From assembly GCA_938049325.1 (NCBI GenBank), contig CALICC010000096.1, forward strand, positions 1 to 47,997: a DNA stretch of 47,997 nucleotides. Reading direction: 5' to 3'. The stretch comes from an uncultured Ilumatobacter sp. Its GTDB lineage: Bacteria > Actinomycetota > Acidimicrobiia > Acidimicrobiales > Ilumatobacteraceae. Below are positions 8,738 through 17,716 of the stretch, piece after piece (the stretch's first letter is position 1; each line of letters starts with the position of its first letter). Below the pieces are notes generated by a model. The model was not told the origin of the DNA, made no database searches, and worked only from the letters and a program-made list of their open reading frames with translations. Made by a program: the position numbers and the translations under genes.

Positions 8738-9133
8738 TCAGCGGGTCTGAATGTGGCTGCCGTCGGCAACGGGCCCGTCGTCACGGCGCTCGGGTCGAGC
8801 AAGGACGACTCGCGCAACGCCGTCGGCCTCGTCGACCTCATGACTGTCGACGCCCTCCCACGCAGGCGGCCCCGAGTGCGTGCCGTCGCGGACGTCGAAC
8901 GCCGCGCCGTGGAGCGGACACGTGAGGCCGTAGCCGCGTAGTCGCCCTTCGCTCAGCGGCGTGTCGGCATGCGAACAGTTGTCGGTGAGGGCGTACAGGT
9001 CACCTTTCACCCGACACACGACGATGCCGTCGTCTCCGATGTTCTCGAAGCAACGCATGTCGCCGTCGGCCAAGTCGGTGAGGTCGCCGAGTTCGATCGA
9101 GTCGTCCGGACCACCTGCGTCGATGCCACTCAT
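8738..9133 (-). CDS. Rieske [2Fe-2S] ferredoxin
   Basis: 131-residue Rieske ferredoxin. The cluster ligands are Cys53-x-His55 (NCSHAD) and Cys72-x-x-His75 (CPLHGAAF), a normal 16-residue spacing. It would carry electrons to a Rieske oxygenase. Its ATG overlaps the stop of the oxygenase gene as ATGA, so it is most likely the dedicated electron donor of that enzyme. It has about 20 extra residues after the fold (RPERRDDGPVADGSH) with no recognisable motif. No ferredoxin reductase gene is seen in the window, so reducing equivalents must come from a reductase encoded elsewhere. Confidence 0.93.
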   Translation of the reverse strand: MSGIDAGGPDDSIELGDLTDLADGDMRCFENIGDDGIVVCRVKGDLYALTDNCSHADTPLSEGRLRGYGLTCPLHGAAFDVRDGTHSGPPAWEGVDSHEVDEADGVARVVLARPERRDDGPVADGSHIQTR

Positions 9134-10479
9134 GCAGGCCCCATCGCGACAAGGCGATCGATGTTGTCGTGGAAGAACCGGATCCGCCGTTCTTGCCACG
9201 GCATGTACTCACCTCGGAACCCGCGCGACCTCAGGCCTTGCTGCTGCGTGTTCCAGATGGCGACATCTTGGTCGATTCCCGGACCGCACGACACCTCGCC
9301 GGCGCGCCCGGTCTGGTGTTCGACCTGGTGGTCGACCGAGACCCAGTCCTTCATCGAGTTCGAGTAGTACTCGTTCGATCCTTCGGGGAACAGCGTGAGA
9401 TACCACATGTCGAAGAGGCACTTCTGCGGGTCGGTGGGGTGCGGCGTTGCTCGAAGCCAGATGCAACCGTCGGGCTTCATGCTGAACGAGATGCTCGGGA
9501 ACACCGTGTAGTGGTAGTTGTCGGTCAGCTGCTCGTCTGAATACCGCGAGAAGTCGTACCCCTTGGCTTCGCCCTTCTCGCGCTTCGCGCGTTGGAGCGC
9601 CTCGCGTAACGCGACCGGGTTGTCGCGGATCGGCTCGATATCGACCTCCCAGAACTTGATGTCGGCCGCCAGACTCTTGAACGTTCGCTCGGGCTTGCCG
9701 GTGTACTGCGGGCCGGGTCCACCACCGGGCATCAGCATGCGCGCGTGACCCGACTCGTACAGGTCGAACTGGCAGCCGCTGTGGTGCTCGTTCATCGCCG
9801 GGACCGTCTGCGGGTGCACGTACGGGAGGTGGTAACTCTCGTTGAAGTTGTCTTGGACGCACTTCCAGTTGAAGTCGCCCTCGACCGTGACCCAGTGCGT
9901 GCGCTTCATGTTCTCCATGCGGTAGGCGTCGAGATGGTCGGCCACCGGGTCGAGCCACTCACGCAGCGGCGTGCACTCGGGGTCCATGTTGAACCAGATG
10001 AATCCGGCCCAGGTGTCGGACGGCATCTCGACGAGGTTGCGCTTGCCGCATGGGCTCCCCTGCGGGAAGTCGTCTTCGTCGTAGACCCAGTTCAGTCGGC
10101 CGTCGGTGCCGAAGCGCCAGCCGTGATACGCGCAAGCGAACTCACCGCTGACGAGCGAGCCGACCTCGGCGGTGACCAATCGGTTGCCACGGTGTTGGCA
10201 GACGTTGAAGAACACCCGTACCTGCTCGTCGTCACCGCGAACCGCGATGACCGAATCGCGCCCGATCTCGTAGGTGATGTAGTCGCCGGGCTCGGGAATC
10301 TGGTCGACCCGTCCCGCGACCTGCCACACCCGGGGCCACACGGTCTCCTCTTCGACGCGGGCGAACTCGGGCGACCAATACCGGTCACCGGAGATCTTGT
10401 TGTCGCTCAACGCTGGTTCGGCCGCCTTGGCCCGAGTGATTCCTCGAACGCTGACCTGTGCATCGACCGTGTCGGTCAT
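9130..10479 (-). CDS. Rieske non-heme iron oxygenase, alpha subunit
   Basis: 449-residue terminal oxygenase. The N-terminal Rieske domain has Cys94-x-His96 (CQHRG) and Cys116-x-x-His119 (CAYHGW). The mononuclear-iron motif NFNESYHLPYVHP gives His217 and His222, with Glu214 where naphthalene dioxygenase has its bridging Asp. It would insert oxygen into an aromatic, alicyclic or N-methyl substrate using electrons from the coupled ferredoxin. The ATG at 10479 has GGGGAAGG just upstream. It lies in a divergent arrangement with the VOC/oxygenase/synthetase operon across 216 bp. No separate classical beta subunit is adjacent, so an alpha-only trimer is likely. Confidence 0.93.
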   Translation of the reverse strand: MTDTVDAQVSVRGITRAKAAEPALSDNKISGDRYWSPEFARVEEETVWPRVWQVAGRVDQIPEPGDYITYEIGRDSVIAVRGDDEQVRVFFNVCQHRGNRLVTAEVGSLVSGEFACAYHGWRFGTDGRLNWVYDEDDFPQGSPCGKRNLVEMPSDTWAGFIWFNMDPECTPLREWLDPVADHLDAYRMENMKRTHWVTVEGDFNWKCVQDNFNESYHLPYVHPQTVPAMNEHHSGCQFDLYESGHARMLMPGGGPGPQYTGKPERTFKSLAADIKFWEVDIEPIRDNPVALREALQRAKREKGEAKGYDFSRYSDEQLTDNYHYTVFPSISFSMKPDGCIWLRATPHPTDPQKCLFDMWYLTLFPEGSNEYYSNSMKDWVSVDHQVEHQTGRAGEVSCGPGIDQDVAIWNTQQQGLRSRGFRGEYMPWQERRIRFFHDNIDRLVAMGPA

Positions 10480-10695
10480 GACCTTCCCCTTCGGCAAATC
10501 GACCGCCTGCTCCATCTCGGGCGAGTCGTCCACTGCGGATTGCTCGACTCGCCCTCGATTAACCTAACGCACGTTCAACAAGTCGGTCTGCTCGGAGGAG
10601 CCCCCAGCGCATCGACACCAGCCAGCGCCACCACACGTTCCACGACGGGCACACATGCACGCAGATCAACCGCAATCTCGACCGGTCATCGAGCG
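10480..10695. promoter_or_regulatory. Divergent promoter region between two oxygenase operons
   Basis: This 216-bp gap separates the minus-strand oxygenase/ferredoxin operon from the plus-strand VOC/oxygenase/NTF2/synthetase operon. An AT-richer patch near 10556-10580 contains the short inverted repeat AACGCACGTT (10566-10575), a possible operator. No clear -35/-10 pair was identified. Promoters must lie here for both operons. Confidence 0.4.
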
Positions 10696-11187
10696 ATGAT
10701 CCGCGGCATCCACCACGTTGCCGTGTCGACCCCCGACCTCGACCGACTCGTTGCGTTCTACACCGACGTCGTCGGATTCGAGCCCGTCATGAACACCGAG
10801 TGGAGCGAGCGGCCTCTCGTTGACCGCATGATCGGACTCGACGGCTCGGCTGCGCGCCAGGTGATGCTCAAGGCGGGCAATGCGTACCTCGAACTCTTCG
10901 AGTACTCGGCACCCACCCCGCGTCCGAACACCCCCGATCGGCCGCCGTCCGACCACGGCTACACCCACATCTGTCTCGACGTGACCGACATCGACGCCGA
11001 GCACGCCCGGCTGTCGGCCAACGGCATGACGTTCCATTCCACCCCGCCGACCGTCGAGGAGATGGGCGGGGTCGAACGACTGCGGGCGATCTACGGGCGT
11101 GACCCCGACGGCAACATCGTCGAACTCCAAGAGGTGCTCGATCGCCGTCTGCCGTTCGTGCTCGACGTTCCCGGATCGGACGCCTGA
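10696..11187 (+). CDS. VOC family protein (glyoxalase/extradiol-type fold)
   Basis: 163-residue vicinal-oxygen-chelate protein beginning MIRGIHHVAVSTPDLDRLV. The first module supplies the His of IHHVAV and the Glu of YLELFEYSA; the second has HICLDVTDIDAEHARL and ends DPDGNIVELQEVL. The metal ligand pattern His/Glu is therefore visible in both halves, as in glyoxalase I or methylmalonyl-CoA epimerase relatives. It is the first gene of a plus-strand operon, 3 bp before the second Rieske oxygenase. A lyase, epimerase or ring-cleavage role on the oxygenation product is plausible but unproven. Confidence 0.88.
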   Translation: MIRGIHHVAVSTPDLDRLVAFYTDVVGFEPVMNTEWSERPLVDRMIGLDGSAARQVMLKAGNAYLELFEYSAPTPRPNTPDRPPSDHGYTHICLDVTDIDAEHARLSANGMTFHSTPPTVEEMGGVERLRAIYGRDPDGNIVELQEVLDRRLPFVLDVPGSDA

Positions 11188-11190
11188 ACC

Positions 11191-12639
11191 ATGACCGACC
11201 AAGTCACGCCGGTCAGCGTGCAGCCGGGCGAGGCGCGCTGCCCCGGCCCGAGCACGCGCGACCTGATCCTCGGCGATTCGACACCACCACCCGCCGCTCT
11301 CCTCGAGGAGTCGTACACGTTCGAAGGCGACGACGACATCCCGTACGAGGAGTTCACCTCGGCGGCCTACGCCGCCGACGAACACGACCACATGTGGTCC
11401 CGAACCTGGCAGTGGGCATGCCGCGTCGAACACATTCCTCAACCAGGCGACTACTACGTGTACGACATCGGCGACCGCTCGGCCCTCGTCGTGCGCGGAC
11501 CCGACGGAACGATCAAGGCGTTCCACAACTCGTGCCTCCATCGCGGCACCCAACTCAAGCCGCCGGGTTCGAACGGGTTCTCCCAGAAGCTCCGATGTCC
11601 CTTCCACGGCTGGACCTGGTCACTCGACGGCGACCTGGTCGACCTGCCGTGCGAGTGGGACTTTCCCCACGTCAACGCCGACGAGTTCCAGCTTCCCCAA
11701 CTCCGAACCGGTGAGTGGGGCGGGTTCGTGTTCGTCAATTTCGATGACTGCCCCGAGGAACTGATCGCGCCGCCACTCGACGAATACCTCGGCGTGCTGC
11801 CCGACCACTTCGCCGACTGGGATCTCGGCGATCGGTACGTCGAGGTCCACGTCCGCAAGAAACTGCCCGCCAACTGGAAGGCATCGGCGGAGGCGTTTCT
11901 CGAGGCGTACCACATCCTCGAAACACACAGCCAGTCGATCTACACCGCCGGTGATGCCAACGCGCAGTACGACGTGTTCGGCGACAACGTCACCCGATTC
12001 ATTCACACGATCGCCACCACGTCGCCGCACGTGCCCGCCGAGAAGCGGCCCGACGAAGACGCCATGTTGAACATGTTGATGGCGCGCAAGAACCCCGGTC
12101 ACGAGGTGCCCGCCATCCCTGAGGGTGAGCGCGCTCGCGATGTCTACGCACGCCACATGCAAGAGGTGCTGGGTGAGGCGTACGACAACGACTTCTCCGA
12201 CCTCTCGGTCGCCGAGACCATCGACTCGATCGAGTACCACCTCTTCCCGAACGCGTTCTTCTTCCCGGGTCTGCAGATCCCGCTCACCTACCGGTTCCGC
12301 CCTGATGGCCCCGATCCGGATCGCTGCATCTACGAAGTGCTGTTTCTCCGTCCGAAGCCACGTTCGGGCCAGGTGCCCGAACCGGCGGAGCCGTTCGATC
12401 TCGACGTCGACGACAGCTACACGACCGTGCCCGGCCTCCCCACGTCGCTCGGCCAAGTGCTCGACCAAGACACCACAAACCTCGCTGCACAGACGCGCGG
12501 TTTCAAGTCGAGCAAGAAGCGCGGTCAGACCCTCGGCAACTACCAAGAGGTTCGAGCCCGCCATTTCCAGTCGATGGTTCGGCGCTACATCAACGAAGGT
12601 CGAACCACCTCAGCCACGAAGAAAGCAGCAACCACATGA
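11191..12639 (+). CDS. Rieske non-heme iron oxygenase, alpha subunit
   Basis: 482-residue terminal oxygenase, longer at the N-terminus than the one at 9130-10479. Rieske ligands are Cys115-x-His117 (CLHRG) and Cys136-x-x-His139 (CPFHGW). The catalytic motif AEAFLEAYHILETH gives His241 and His246, with Glu238 at the bridging position. The rest is the START-like catalytic domain with a C-terminal helical tail (KSSKKRGQTLGNYQE). It would hydroxylate an organic substrate and probably shares the ferredoxin encoded at 8738-9133. It follows the VOC gene by 3 bp and overlaps the NTF2-like gene by 4 bp. The two oxygenases are clearly different paralogues, so two oxygenation steps are likely. Confidence 0.93.
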   Translation: MTDQVTPVSVQPGEARCPGPSTRDLILGDSTPPPAALLEESYTFEGDDDIPYEEFTSAAYAADEHDHMWSRTWQWACRVEHIPQPGDYYVYDIGDRSALVVRGPDGTIKAFHNSCLHRGTQLKPPGSNGFSQKLRCPFHGWTWSLDGDLVDLPCEWDFPHVNADEFQLPQLRTGEWGGFVFVNFDDCPEELIAPPLDEYLGVLPDHFADWDLGDRYVEVHVRKKLPANWKASAEAFLEAYHILETHSQSIYTAGDANAQYDVFGDNVTRFIHTIATTSPHVPAEKRPDEDAMLNMLMARKNPGHEVPAIPEGERARDVYARHMQEVLGEAYDNDFSDLSVAETIDSIEYHLFPNAFFFPGLQIPLTYRFRPDGPDPDRCIYEVLFLRPKPRSGQVPEPAEPFDLDVDDSYTTVPGLPTSLGQVLDQDTTNLAAQTRGFKSSKKRGQTLGNYQEVRARHFQSMVRRYINEGRTTSATKKAATT

Positions 12640-13064
12640 GCAGAGATGCAATCGCAGACCTCGTGCACCGATATGCCGATGCAGTCGTTCGTCGCGACCC
12701 TGAGCAGTGGTCGACCACCTGGGCTACCGATGCGGTGTGGGACCTCGGCAAAGGCCGACGCGTCGACGGTCGCGAGGCGATCCTCGCGCTGTGGAATTCG
12801 GCGATGGACGGTTTCAAGGCGGTCGTCCAGAACGTCGTGAACGGCACGGCCGAGATCGACGAGGCGGCGGGCACCGGAACCGGACGCTGGTACATCATCG
12901 AGCACTGGAATCGCGCCGACGACTCACGGGGCATCCTCCTCGCGTACTACGACGACACGTACAAACGCGTCGACGGCCAGTGGTACTTCGCGAGCCGCGA
13001 ACTCATCATCCAATACGGCGGACCACAAGACCTGTCGGCCGACTTCCAGAACGCTTGGAGCTGA
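12636..13064 (+). CDS. SnoaL/NTF2-like protein next to an oxygenase
   Basis: 142-residue NTF2-like protein: AIADLVHRYADAVVRRDPEQW opens the first helix, WATDAVWDLGKGRRVDGRE follows, and the last strand carries GQWYFASRELIIQY. Its ATG overlaps the oxygenase alpha-subunit stop as ATGA, so the two are made together. Classical dioxygenase beta subunits have this fold but are usually 160-190 residues, so it could be a reduced beta-like partner or a separate isomerase or hydratase. The sequence alone does not decide this. It lies 6 bp before the acyl-CoA synthetase gene. Confidence 0.87.
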   Translation: MSRDAIADLVHRYADAVVRRDPEQWSTTWATDAVWDLGKGRRVDGREAILALWNSAMDGFKAVVQNVVNGTAEIDEAAGTGTGRWYIIEHWNRADDSRGILLAYYDDTYKRVDGQWYFASRELIIQYGGPQDLSADFQNAWS

Positions 13065-13070
13065 TCGAAC

Positions 13071-14633
13071 ATGGCAGTACTCACCGCAGGCTTCGCCGCA
13101 GAGAAGGGCGACGAACTCGCGCTCGCCGATGACAACGGCACCGAGACGTGGAGCGAGTTCAACGAACGCGTCAACCGCCTCATCCACAGCTTCCGCGACG
13201 CTGGTCTCGCGTCGGGCGACACGGTCGCCGTCATCAGCGGAAACTGCAACGAGTGGTTCGAAACGGCGTTCGCGTGCGCGAACTCCGGGCTCATCTTCGT
13301 GCCCGTGAACTGGCACCTGGTCGCTTCGGAGATCGCATACATCCTCGGCGACTCAGGCGCGAAGGCGGTCATCGCCGGACACCACTTCATCGACGAGATC
13401 GCCAAGGCACTCGACGACGAGCAATCCGCAAACATCGAACTCGCGTTGATCATCGGTGCACCCGCCACCGGACGGTTCCAGCACTTCGACGACTTCCTCG
13501 CGGCCGGTTCGCCCGACGAACCCGCCGAGCAGAGCTTCGGCGGCCCGATGTTCTACACATCGGGGACGACCGGGCACCCCAAGGGCGTGCGCGGGTCGCT
13601 GACTGCGATGCCCGATGGGGCCGACCCGTCGATCTGGCAGCTCATCGGCGCCGGGTTCTCCGAGATGGTGGCCGGAGGCGGACGGACCGTGCTCTGCGGG
13701 CCGTTCTACCACTCGGCACAGTGGGCGTTTTCGTTCCTGCCGATGCTCAACGGTTCGGCAACGATCATGCAGCACAAGTACGACAGCGCGGGCGTGCTCA
13801 AGATGATCGACGACTACCAAGCGACCAACATCCACCTCGTCCCCACACAGATGAAGCGGCTCATCGACCTGCCCGACGACGTGAAGTCGAGCTTCGACGG
13901 CTCGTCGTTGAAGATCGTCCTGCACGGCGCGGCACCGTGTCCACCGGTGGTGAAGCAGTCGATGATCGACTGGTGGGGCCCGGTCATCACCGAGTACTAC
14001 GGCTCGACCGAAGGCTCGGTCATCACACTGATCGACTCGAACGAGTGGGTGGTGAAGGGCGGCAGCGTCGGCAAGGCATTGCCGAACATGGAGATCCTCG
14101 TCGTCGGCGACGATGGCACCCATCTCGGGCCGAACGAGTCGGGCACGCTGTATTTCCGCAACGCGATGGGCACCGACTTCGAGTACCACAACGCCCCCGA
14201 GAAGACCGCCGACAGCCACCTCGAGCCCGGCGTCTTCACGACCGGCGACGTGGGATACCTCGACGACGAGGGCTACCTCTGGCTCAGCGATCGCAAGATC
14301 GACATGATCATCTCAGGTGGGGTCAACATCTATCCCGCCGAGATCGAAGGCGTACTCGGTGGGCATCCACTCGTCGGCGACGTTGCGGTGATCGGCGTCC
14401 CGAACGAGGAGTTCGGCGAAGAGGTCAAGGCAATCGTGGTGCCGAACGACGGCGTCGAAGCGAGCGATGACATGGTGGCCACGCTGGTGGCGCATTGCCG
14501 CGAGCATCTCGCCGGCTACAAACGCCCACGCTCGTTCGATTTCGCCGACGCACTCCCGCGCACCGGCACCGGCAAGATCCAGAAGGCCAAGCTGCGCGGG
14601 CCTTTCTGGGAAGGCCACGACCGAGCGATCTGA
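13071..14633 (+). CDS. Acyl-CoA synthetase (AMP-forming)
   Basis: 520-residue ANL-superfamily ligase. The phosphate loop FYTSGTTGHPKG is at about residues 161-172, then EYYGSTEGS, the adenine-binding and hinge region LWLSDRKIDMIISGGVN and the catalytic-lysine tail RTGTGKIQKAKLRG. It would activate a carboxylic acid to its CoA ester. It is last in the operon after VOC, Rieske oxygenase and NTF2-like genes, which suggests that the oxygenated product is an acid entering beta-oxidation-type breakdown. The synthetase at 1568-3148 has the same plan, so the island holds two such enzymes for different intermediates or substrates. Confidence 0.93.
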   Translation: MAVLTAGFAAEKGDELALADDNGTETWSEFNERVNRLIHSFRDAGLASGDTVAVISGNCNEWFETAFACANSGLIFVPVNWHLVASEIAYILGDSGAKAVIAGHHFIDEIAKALDDEQSANIELALIIGAPATGRFQHFDDFLAAGSPDEPAEQSFGGPMFYTSGTTGHPKGVRGSLTAMPDGADPSIWQLIGAGFSEMVAGGGRTVLCGPFYHSAQWAFSFLPMLNGSATIMQHKYDSAGVLKMIDDYQATNIHLVPTQMKRLIDLPDDVKSSFDGSSLKIVLHGAAPCPPVVKQSMIDWWGPVITEYYGSTEGSVITLIDSNEWVVKGGSVGKALPNMEILVVGDDGTHLGPNESGTLYFRNAMGTDFEYHNAPEKTADSHLEPGVFTTGDVGYLDDEGYLWLSDRKIDMIISGGVNIYPAEIEGVLGGHPLVGDVAVIGVPNEEFGEEVKAIVVPNDGVEASDDMVATLVAHCREHLAGYKRPRSFDFADALPRTGTGKIQKAKLRGPFWEGHDRAI

Positions 14634-14663
14634 CTCGTGCCCACGACCGGGCTGAGCCGCAAG

Positions 14664-15446
14664 CTATCCGGCGGCCCAGTGGATGGCATTGGCGAGGATC
14701 CGACGGAAGTTGGGGTCCGCGTAGGTTTGTGGGCCGTCGCCGAACTGGATGTAGGCAATGGGTGAGGCACCGACCTGCTTCGTCCACGCCACCAGGTCGC
14801 TCCCGGGCGGGTGCGTCCAGCCGGTCGAGTCGTTGAGCGTCCCGCGGATCGCGCGATCCGCCGAGTAGAAGTTCTCGTCGACGAACTCGTAGGTGCTGCG
14901 CATCAGCGGACGTACGTCTTTGGTCAGCACCGGGTACAGATACACCTCGTCGGTGATCGTGAACGACGGTTCGATGCCCGCGCAGATCGGATGATCCGGG
15001 TCGAGGAGCTCGACGGTGTGGGTGACGTCGTGGCGATAGCCCGAGTCGGGGTAGTCGACGCCATCGAGCGCGGCCGGTTGATAGTGGAATCGACCGCCGA
15101 CGACGTGCGCGTACTCCTCCCACGCGGGCCAGCCGGCGACGGCGTGATGCATGAACACCATTCCCTTACCGGCGTCGAGCAGTGCTCGGAACTTCTCTGC
15201 GTAGCCGTCAGGCGGCTCGGGGAATCGGGCGGGCGGGTCGCTGCGAGTGAACTCGATGCCGGGCATGTCGTACATCACGAACGCGTCGAAGTCCGCGGCA
15301 CGTTCGGGCTCGACGAGTTCCAGCGCCTCGGGGTGCTCCACGTGCGTCCACTCGACGCCGGCCATCTCGTCGAACATCGCGAAGAACGGCTCGGCGTCGA
15401 ACGGATGGCCTTTCGTCACCACGGCGACCCGAGTCAGGCGATCCAT
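14664..15446 (-). CDS. ThuA-like domain protein
   Basis: 260-residue protein of the ThuA-like class I glutamine-amidotransferase fold. It starts RVAVVTKGHPFDAEPF, has AFVMYDMPGIEF and LLDAGKGMVFMHHAVAGWP, and ends SPIAYIQFGDGPQTYADPNF followed by a short helix. The family was named for trehalose utilisation in rhizobia and often occurs with sugar dehydrogenases; its catalytic role is poorly defined. The nucleophile elbow has no Cys, as is usual in ThuA proteins. The ATG at 15446 is chosen because the longer open frame upstream lacks family residues. It is convergent with the synthetase and divergent from the PEP-type gene. Confidence 0.85.
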   Translation of the reverse strand: MDRLTRVAVVTKGHPFDAEPFFAMFDEMAGVEWTHVEHPEALELVEPERAADFDAFVMYDMPGIEFTRSDPPARFPEPPDGYAEKFRALLDAGKGMVFMHHAVAGWPAWEEYAHVVGGRFHYQPAALDGVDYPDSGYRHDVTHTVELLDPDHPICAGIEPSFTITDEVYLYPVLTKDVRPLMRSTYEFVDENFYSADRAIRGTLNDSTGWTHPPGSDLVAWTKQVGASPIAYIQFGDGPQTYADPNFRRILANAIHWAAG

Positions 15447-15554
15447 CCATGCAACGTAACGACGGAGGCAGCTCCGGCACGAGGCAGCGAAACGTCGATG
15501 CGTAAGGTGAATCCGCCAACGACGGAGCAGCGATCGAGCAGCGCTGAGAACAAC

Positions 15555-17324
15555 ATGACGGGACACGACATGACCACGGACGACACGAACACCAGCGGCT
15601 GGATCGGCGACTCGGAGCTCGGGGAACGCTTTCCTGCCTGGACCCGCGGGAACGCCGCCGACGTGTTTCCCGACCCGTTCAGCCCACTCGGCAAGAGCTT
15701 GGTCCTGCAACAGGCCATGTCGAAGGGTCTGCGCGATGCGTACATCGATCTCGGCGCGTTGAACTATGACGAGTACGAGAACCCGGACGCGCCCGATCTG
15801 TTCAAGATGTTCGGCGGCTATGTCTACAACCCGCTCACGATGACGCGGATCTTGGGCGCACGTATGCCGGGCGCATCACCGGAGATGATCGACCAGGCGT
15901 TCTTCGACGAGCGCGACGAGGTGCCGCCGTACGACGAGGAGCCATGGCACATTTCGCCCTCGAACGAAGCTCGCCTCGGCGAGTCCGTCGGCTGGGCGAT
16001 GTCGGCACAGTCGCTGCCGGAGCTCGACGCCGATCGTGAGCTCGTGCGAGCACAACGCGCCAACCGACCCGACTTCGTTGCGATGTCAGACTCCGCCGTG
16101 CTGGCCCGAGCGCGGTCGATGGTGCCACTCCTCCAGCAAACGTTCGAGAACGCAATGCGGGTGTCGTCGATGTCGGGTATGGGTCCGGGAGCACTGGGCG
16201 CCGTGTGTGAGGCGGTGGGCGATCCGAGTCTGTCGATCCGCCTGCTGGCAGGTATCGAAGTCGACTCGGCAGCGCCGTCACATGCCATGTGGGAACTCGG
16301 CCGCGTGGCGAAGTCATCCGCGGCCGTGAGCGCCGCGTTCGACGCCGGCCCCGACGCTGTGCTCGACGCGTTGCGAGCCTCCGACTCTCCCGATGCGGCC
16401 GATTTCCTCGAGCGCGTCGATGCGTTCTTGTTCGAGCACGGAGCACGGGCGCAGAACGAGTACGACGTGTTCGCGACCTCGTGGGAGGTCGCACCGCGAA
16501 TCGCACTTGCGGCGATCGACCTGATGCGCCGTTCCGACGAAGGCCAGGCTCCCGCAGGCCGCAACGCCGCCGCCGTTGCCGAACGCGACCGAATCTCCGC
16601 CGAGATCCGCGCCAAGATCGCCGACGACGAAGAACTCGCCGGCACCTTCGAGGCCGGTCTCGGGTCAGCGCAGTTGTTTCTCGCCGGACGCGAGCGCGCA
16701 AAGACCAACGTGGTCACGATCATCAACGAGATGCGTGTGGCATTGCGCGAGTTCGGCCGTCGGATGGTCGAGCAAGGCGCGATCGACCAACTCGAGAAGG
16801 TGTTCATGCTCACCGACGCCGAACTCGATCGCCTGCGGCATTCGCCCGAGACGATCCGCGCCGAGGCCGACAGCCGGTGGGAGCAGTTCCAGACGCTGTT
16901 CGAGCGCAAGCCCGTCTTCGTCGTGAACGGTCGTGTACCAGAACTGTCCGAGATGACGCGACGCGACGCCGGCGACATCGAAGTCGGAAGCGCTGGCACC
17001 GTGCTGAGCGGTTCGGCAGGCTCCGGCGGTACCGCGACCGGGCGCGCCCGCGTCATCCTCGATGCAGCCGACCCCGAGGGTCTCGAACCGGGCGACATTC
17101 TGATCGCGCCGCAGACCGATCCGTCGTGGGTGCCACTGTTCGTTCCGGCGGCCGGCGTGGTCGTCAATGTCGGGGCAATGGGCAGCCACGCGATGATCGT
17201 GTCACGCGAGCTCGGCGTGCCGTGTGTTGCTTCCGTCGCCGATGCGACCGACATCATTCCCGACGGAGCGATGATCACCATCGACGGCAGCACGGGCACG
17301 GTGACGATTGACTCGGTTGCGTGA
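15555..17324 (+). CDS. PEP-utilising-enzyme-like protein lacking the ATP-grasp domain
   Basis: 589-residue protein. The last 95 or so residues form the phosphohistidine swivelling domain of PEP-utilising enzymes: GDILIAPQTDPSWVPLF, then GAMGSHAMIVSRELGVPCV, in which His545 matches the phosphorylated histidine of PEP synthase, PPDK and rifampicin phosphotransferase. Residues 1 to about 490 are mostly helical, resembling the middle region of those enzymes. The N-terminal ATP-grasp half is absent, so the protein cannot use ATP alone in the usual way. Starts at 15498 (+19 residues) or 15570 (-5) are possible. It overlaps the first DUF202 gene by 4 bp, forming a three-gene operon. Confidence 0.82.
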   Translation: MTGHDMTTDDTNTSGWIGDSELGERFPAWTRGNAADVFPDPFSPLGKSLVLQQAMSKGLRDAYIDLGALNYDEYENPDAPDLFKMFGGYVYNPLTMTRILGARMPGASPEMIDQAFFDERDEVPPYDEEPWHISPSNEARLGESVGWAMSAQSLPELDADRELVRAQRANRPDFVAMSDSAVLARARSMVPLLQQTFENAMRVSSMSGMGPGALGAVCEAVGDPSLSIRLLAGIEVDSAAPSHAMWELGRVAKSSAAVSAAFDAGPDAVLDALRASDSPDAADFLERVDAFLFEHGARAQNEYDVFATSWEVAPRIALAAIDLMRRSDEGQAPAGRNAAAVAERDRISAEIRAKIADDEELAGTFEAGLGSAQLFLAGRERAKTNVVTIINEMRVALREFGRRMVEQGAIDQLEKVFMLTDAELDRLRHSPETIRAEADSRWEQFQTLFERKPVFVVNGRVPELSEMTRRDAGDIEVGSAGTVLSGSAGSGGTATGRARVILDAADPEGLEPGDILIAPQTDPSWVPLFVPAAGVVVNVGAMGSHAMIVSRELGVPCVASVADATDIIPDGAMITIDGSTGTVTIDSVA

Positions 17325-17716
17325 CCCGTTCTGACAAACCCGCCCGCGACGGATCCGCGGGCAACCGATGGCTTCCGGGGAATCCGACCGCCGTCGGCGA
17401 CGACCCCGACTACCGCTTCACGTTGGCCAACGAGCGGACCTTCCTGGCGTGGGTGCGCACGGCGCTCGCCCTCTCGGCGGGTGGGCTCGCGGCGCTCACC
17501 GTTCTCGACGACGTGCGGTACGAAGAACTGCTCGGCATCGGGTTGCTCGCGCTCAGTTTCTTGACTGCGGCCACGTCGTATCGCCGGTGGGCGTTGAACG
17601 AGCGAGCAATGCGCCTGAACGTTCCGCTCCCACCGTCGCGGCTGCCGTTGATGATGGCGATCGGCGTCGCCGTCGTCGCGCTCGTCGCCGCCGTCATCGC
17701 CGCGGTGAATCAATGA
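17321..17716 (+). CDS. DUF202 (YidH-like) membrane protein
   Basis: 131-residue small integral membrane protein. A polar N-terminus leads to the family signature FTLANERTFLAWVRTALALS, followed by about three hydrophobic segments (ALSAGGLAAL, LLGIGLLALSFLTAA, LMMAIGVAVVALVAAVIAAV). The GTG start at 17321 overlaps the preceding PEP-type gene as GTGA. The family's function is unknown. It is followed directly by a second DUF202 gene in an ATGA overlap, so the two probably work as a pair. Confidence 0.88.
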   Translation: MTRSDKPARDGSAGNRWLPGNPTAVGDDPDYRFTLANERTFLAWVRTALALSAGGLAALTVLDDVRYEELLGIGLLALSFLTAATSYRRWALNERAMRLNVPLPPSRLPLMMAIGVAVVALVAAVIAAVNQ

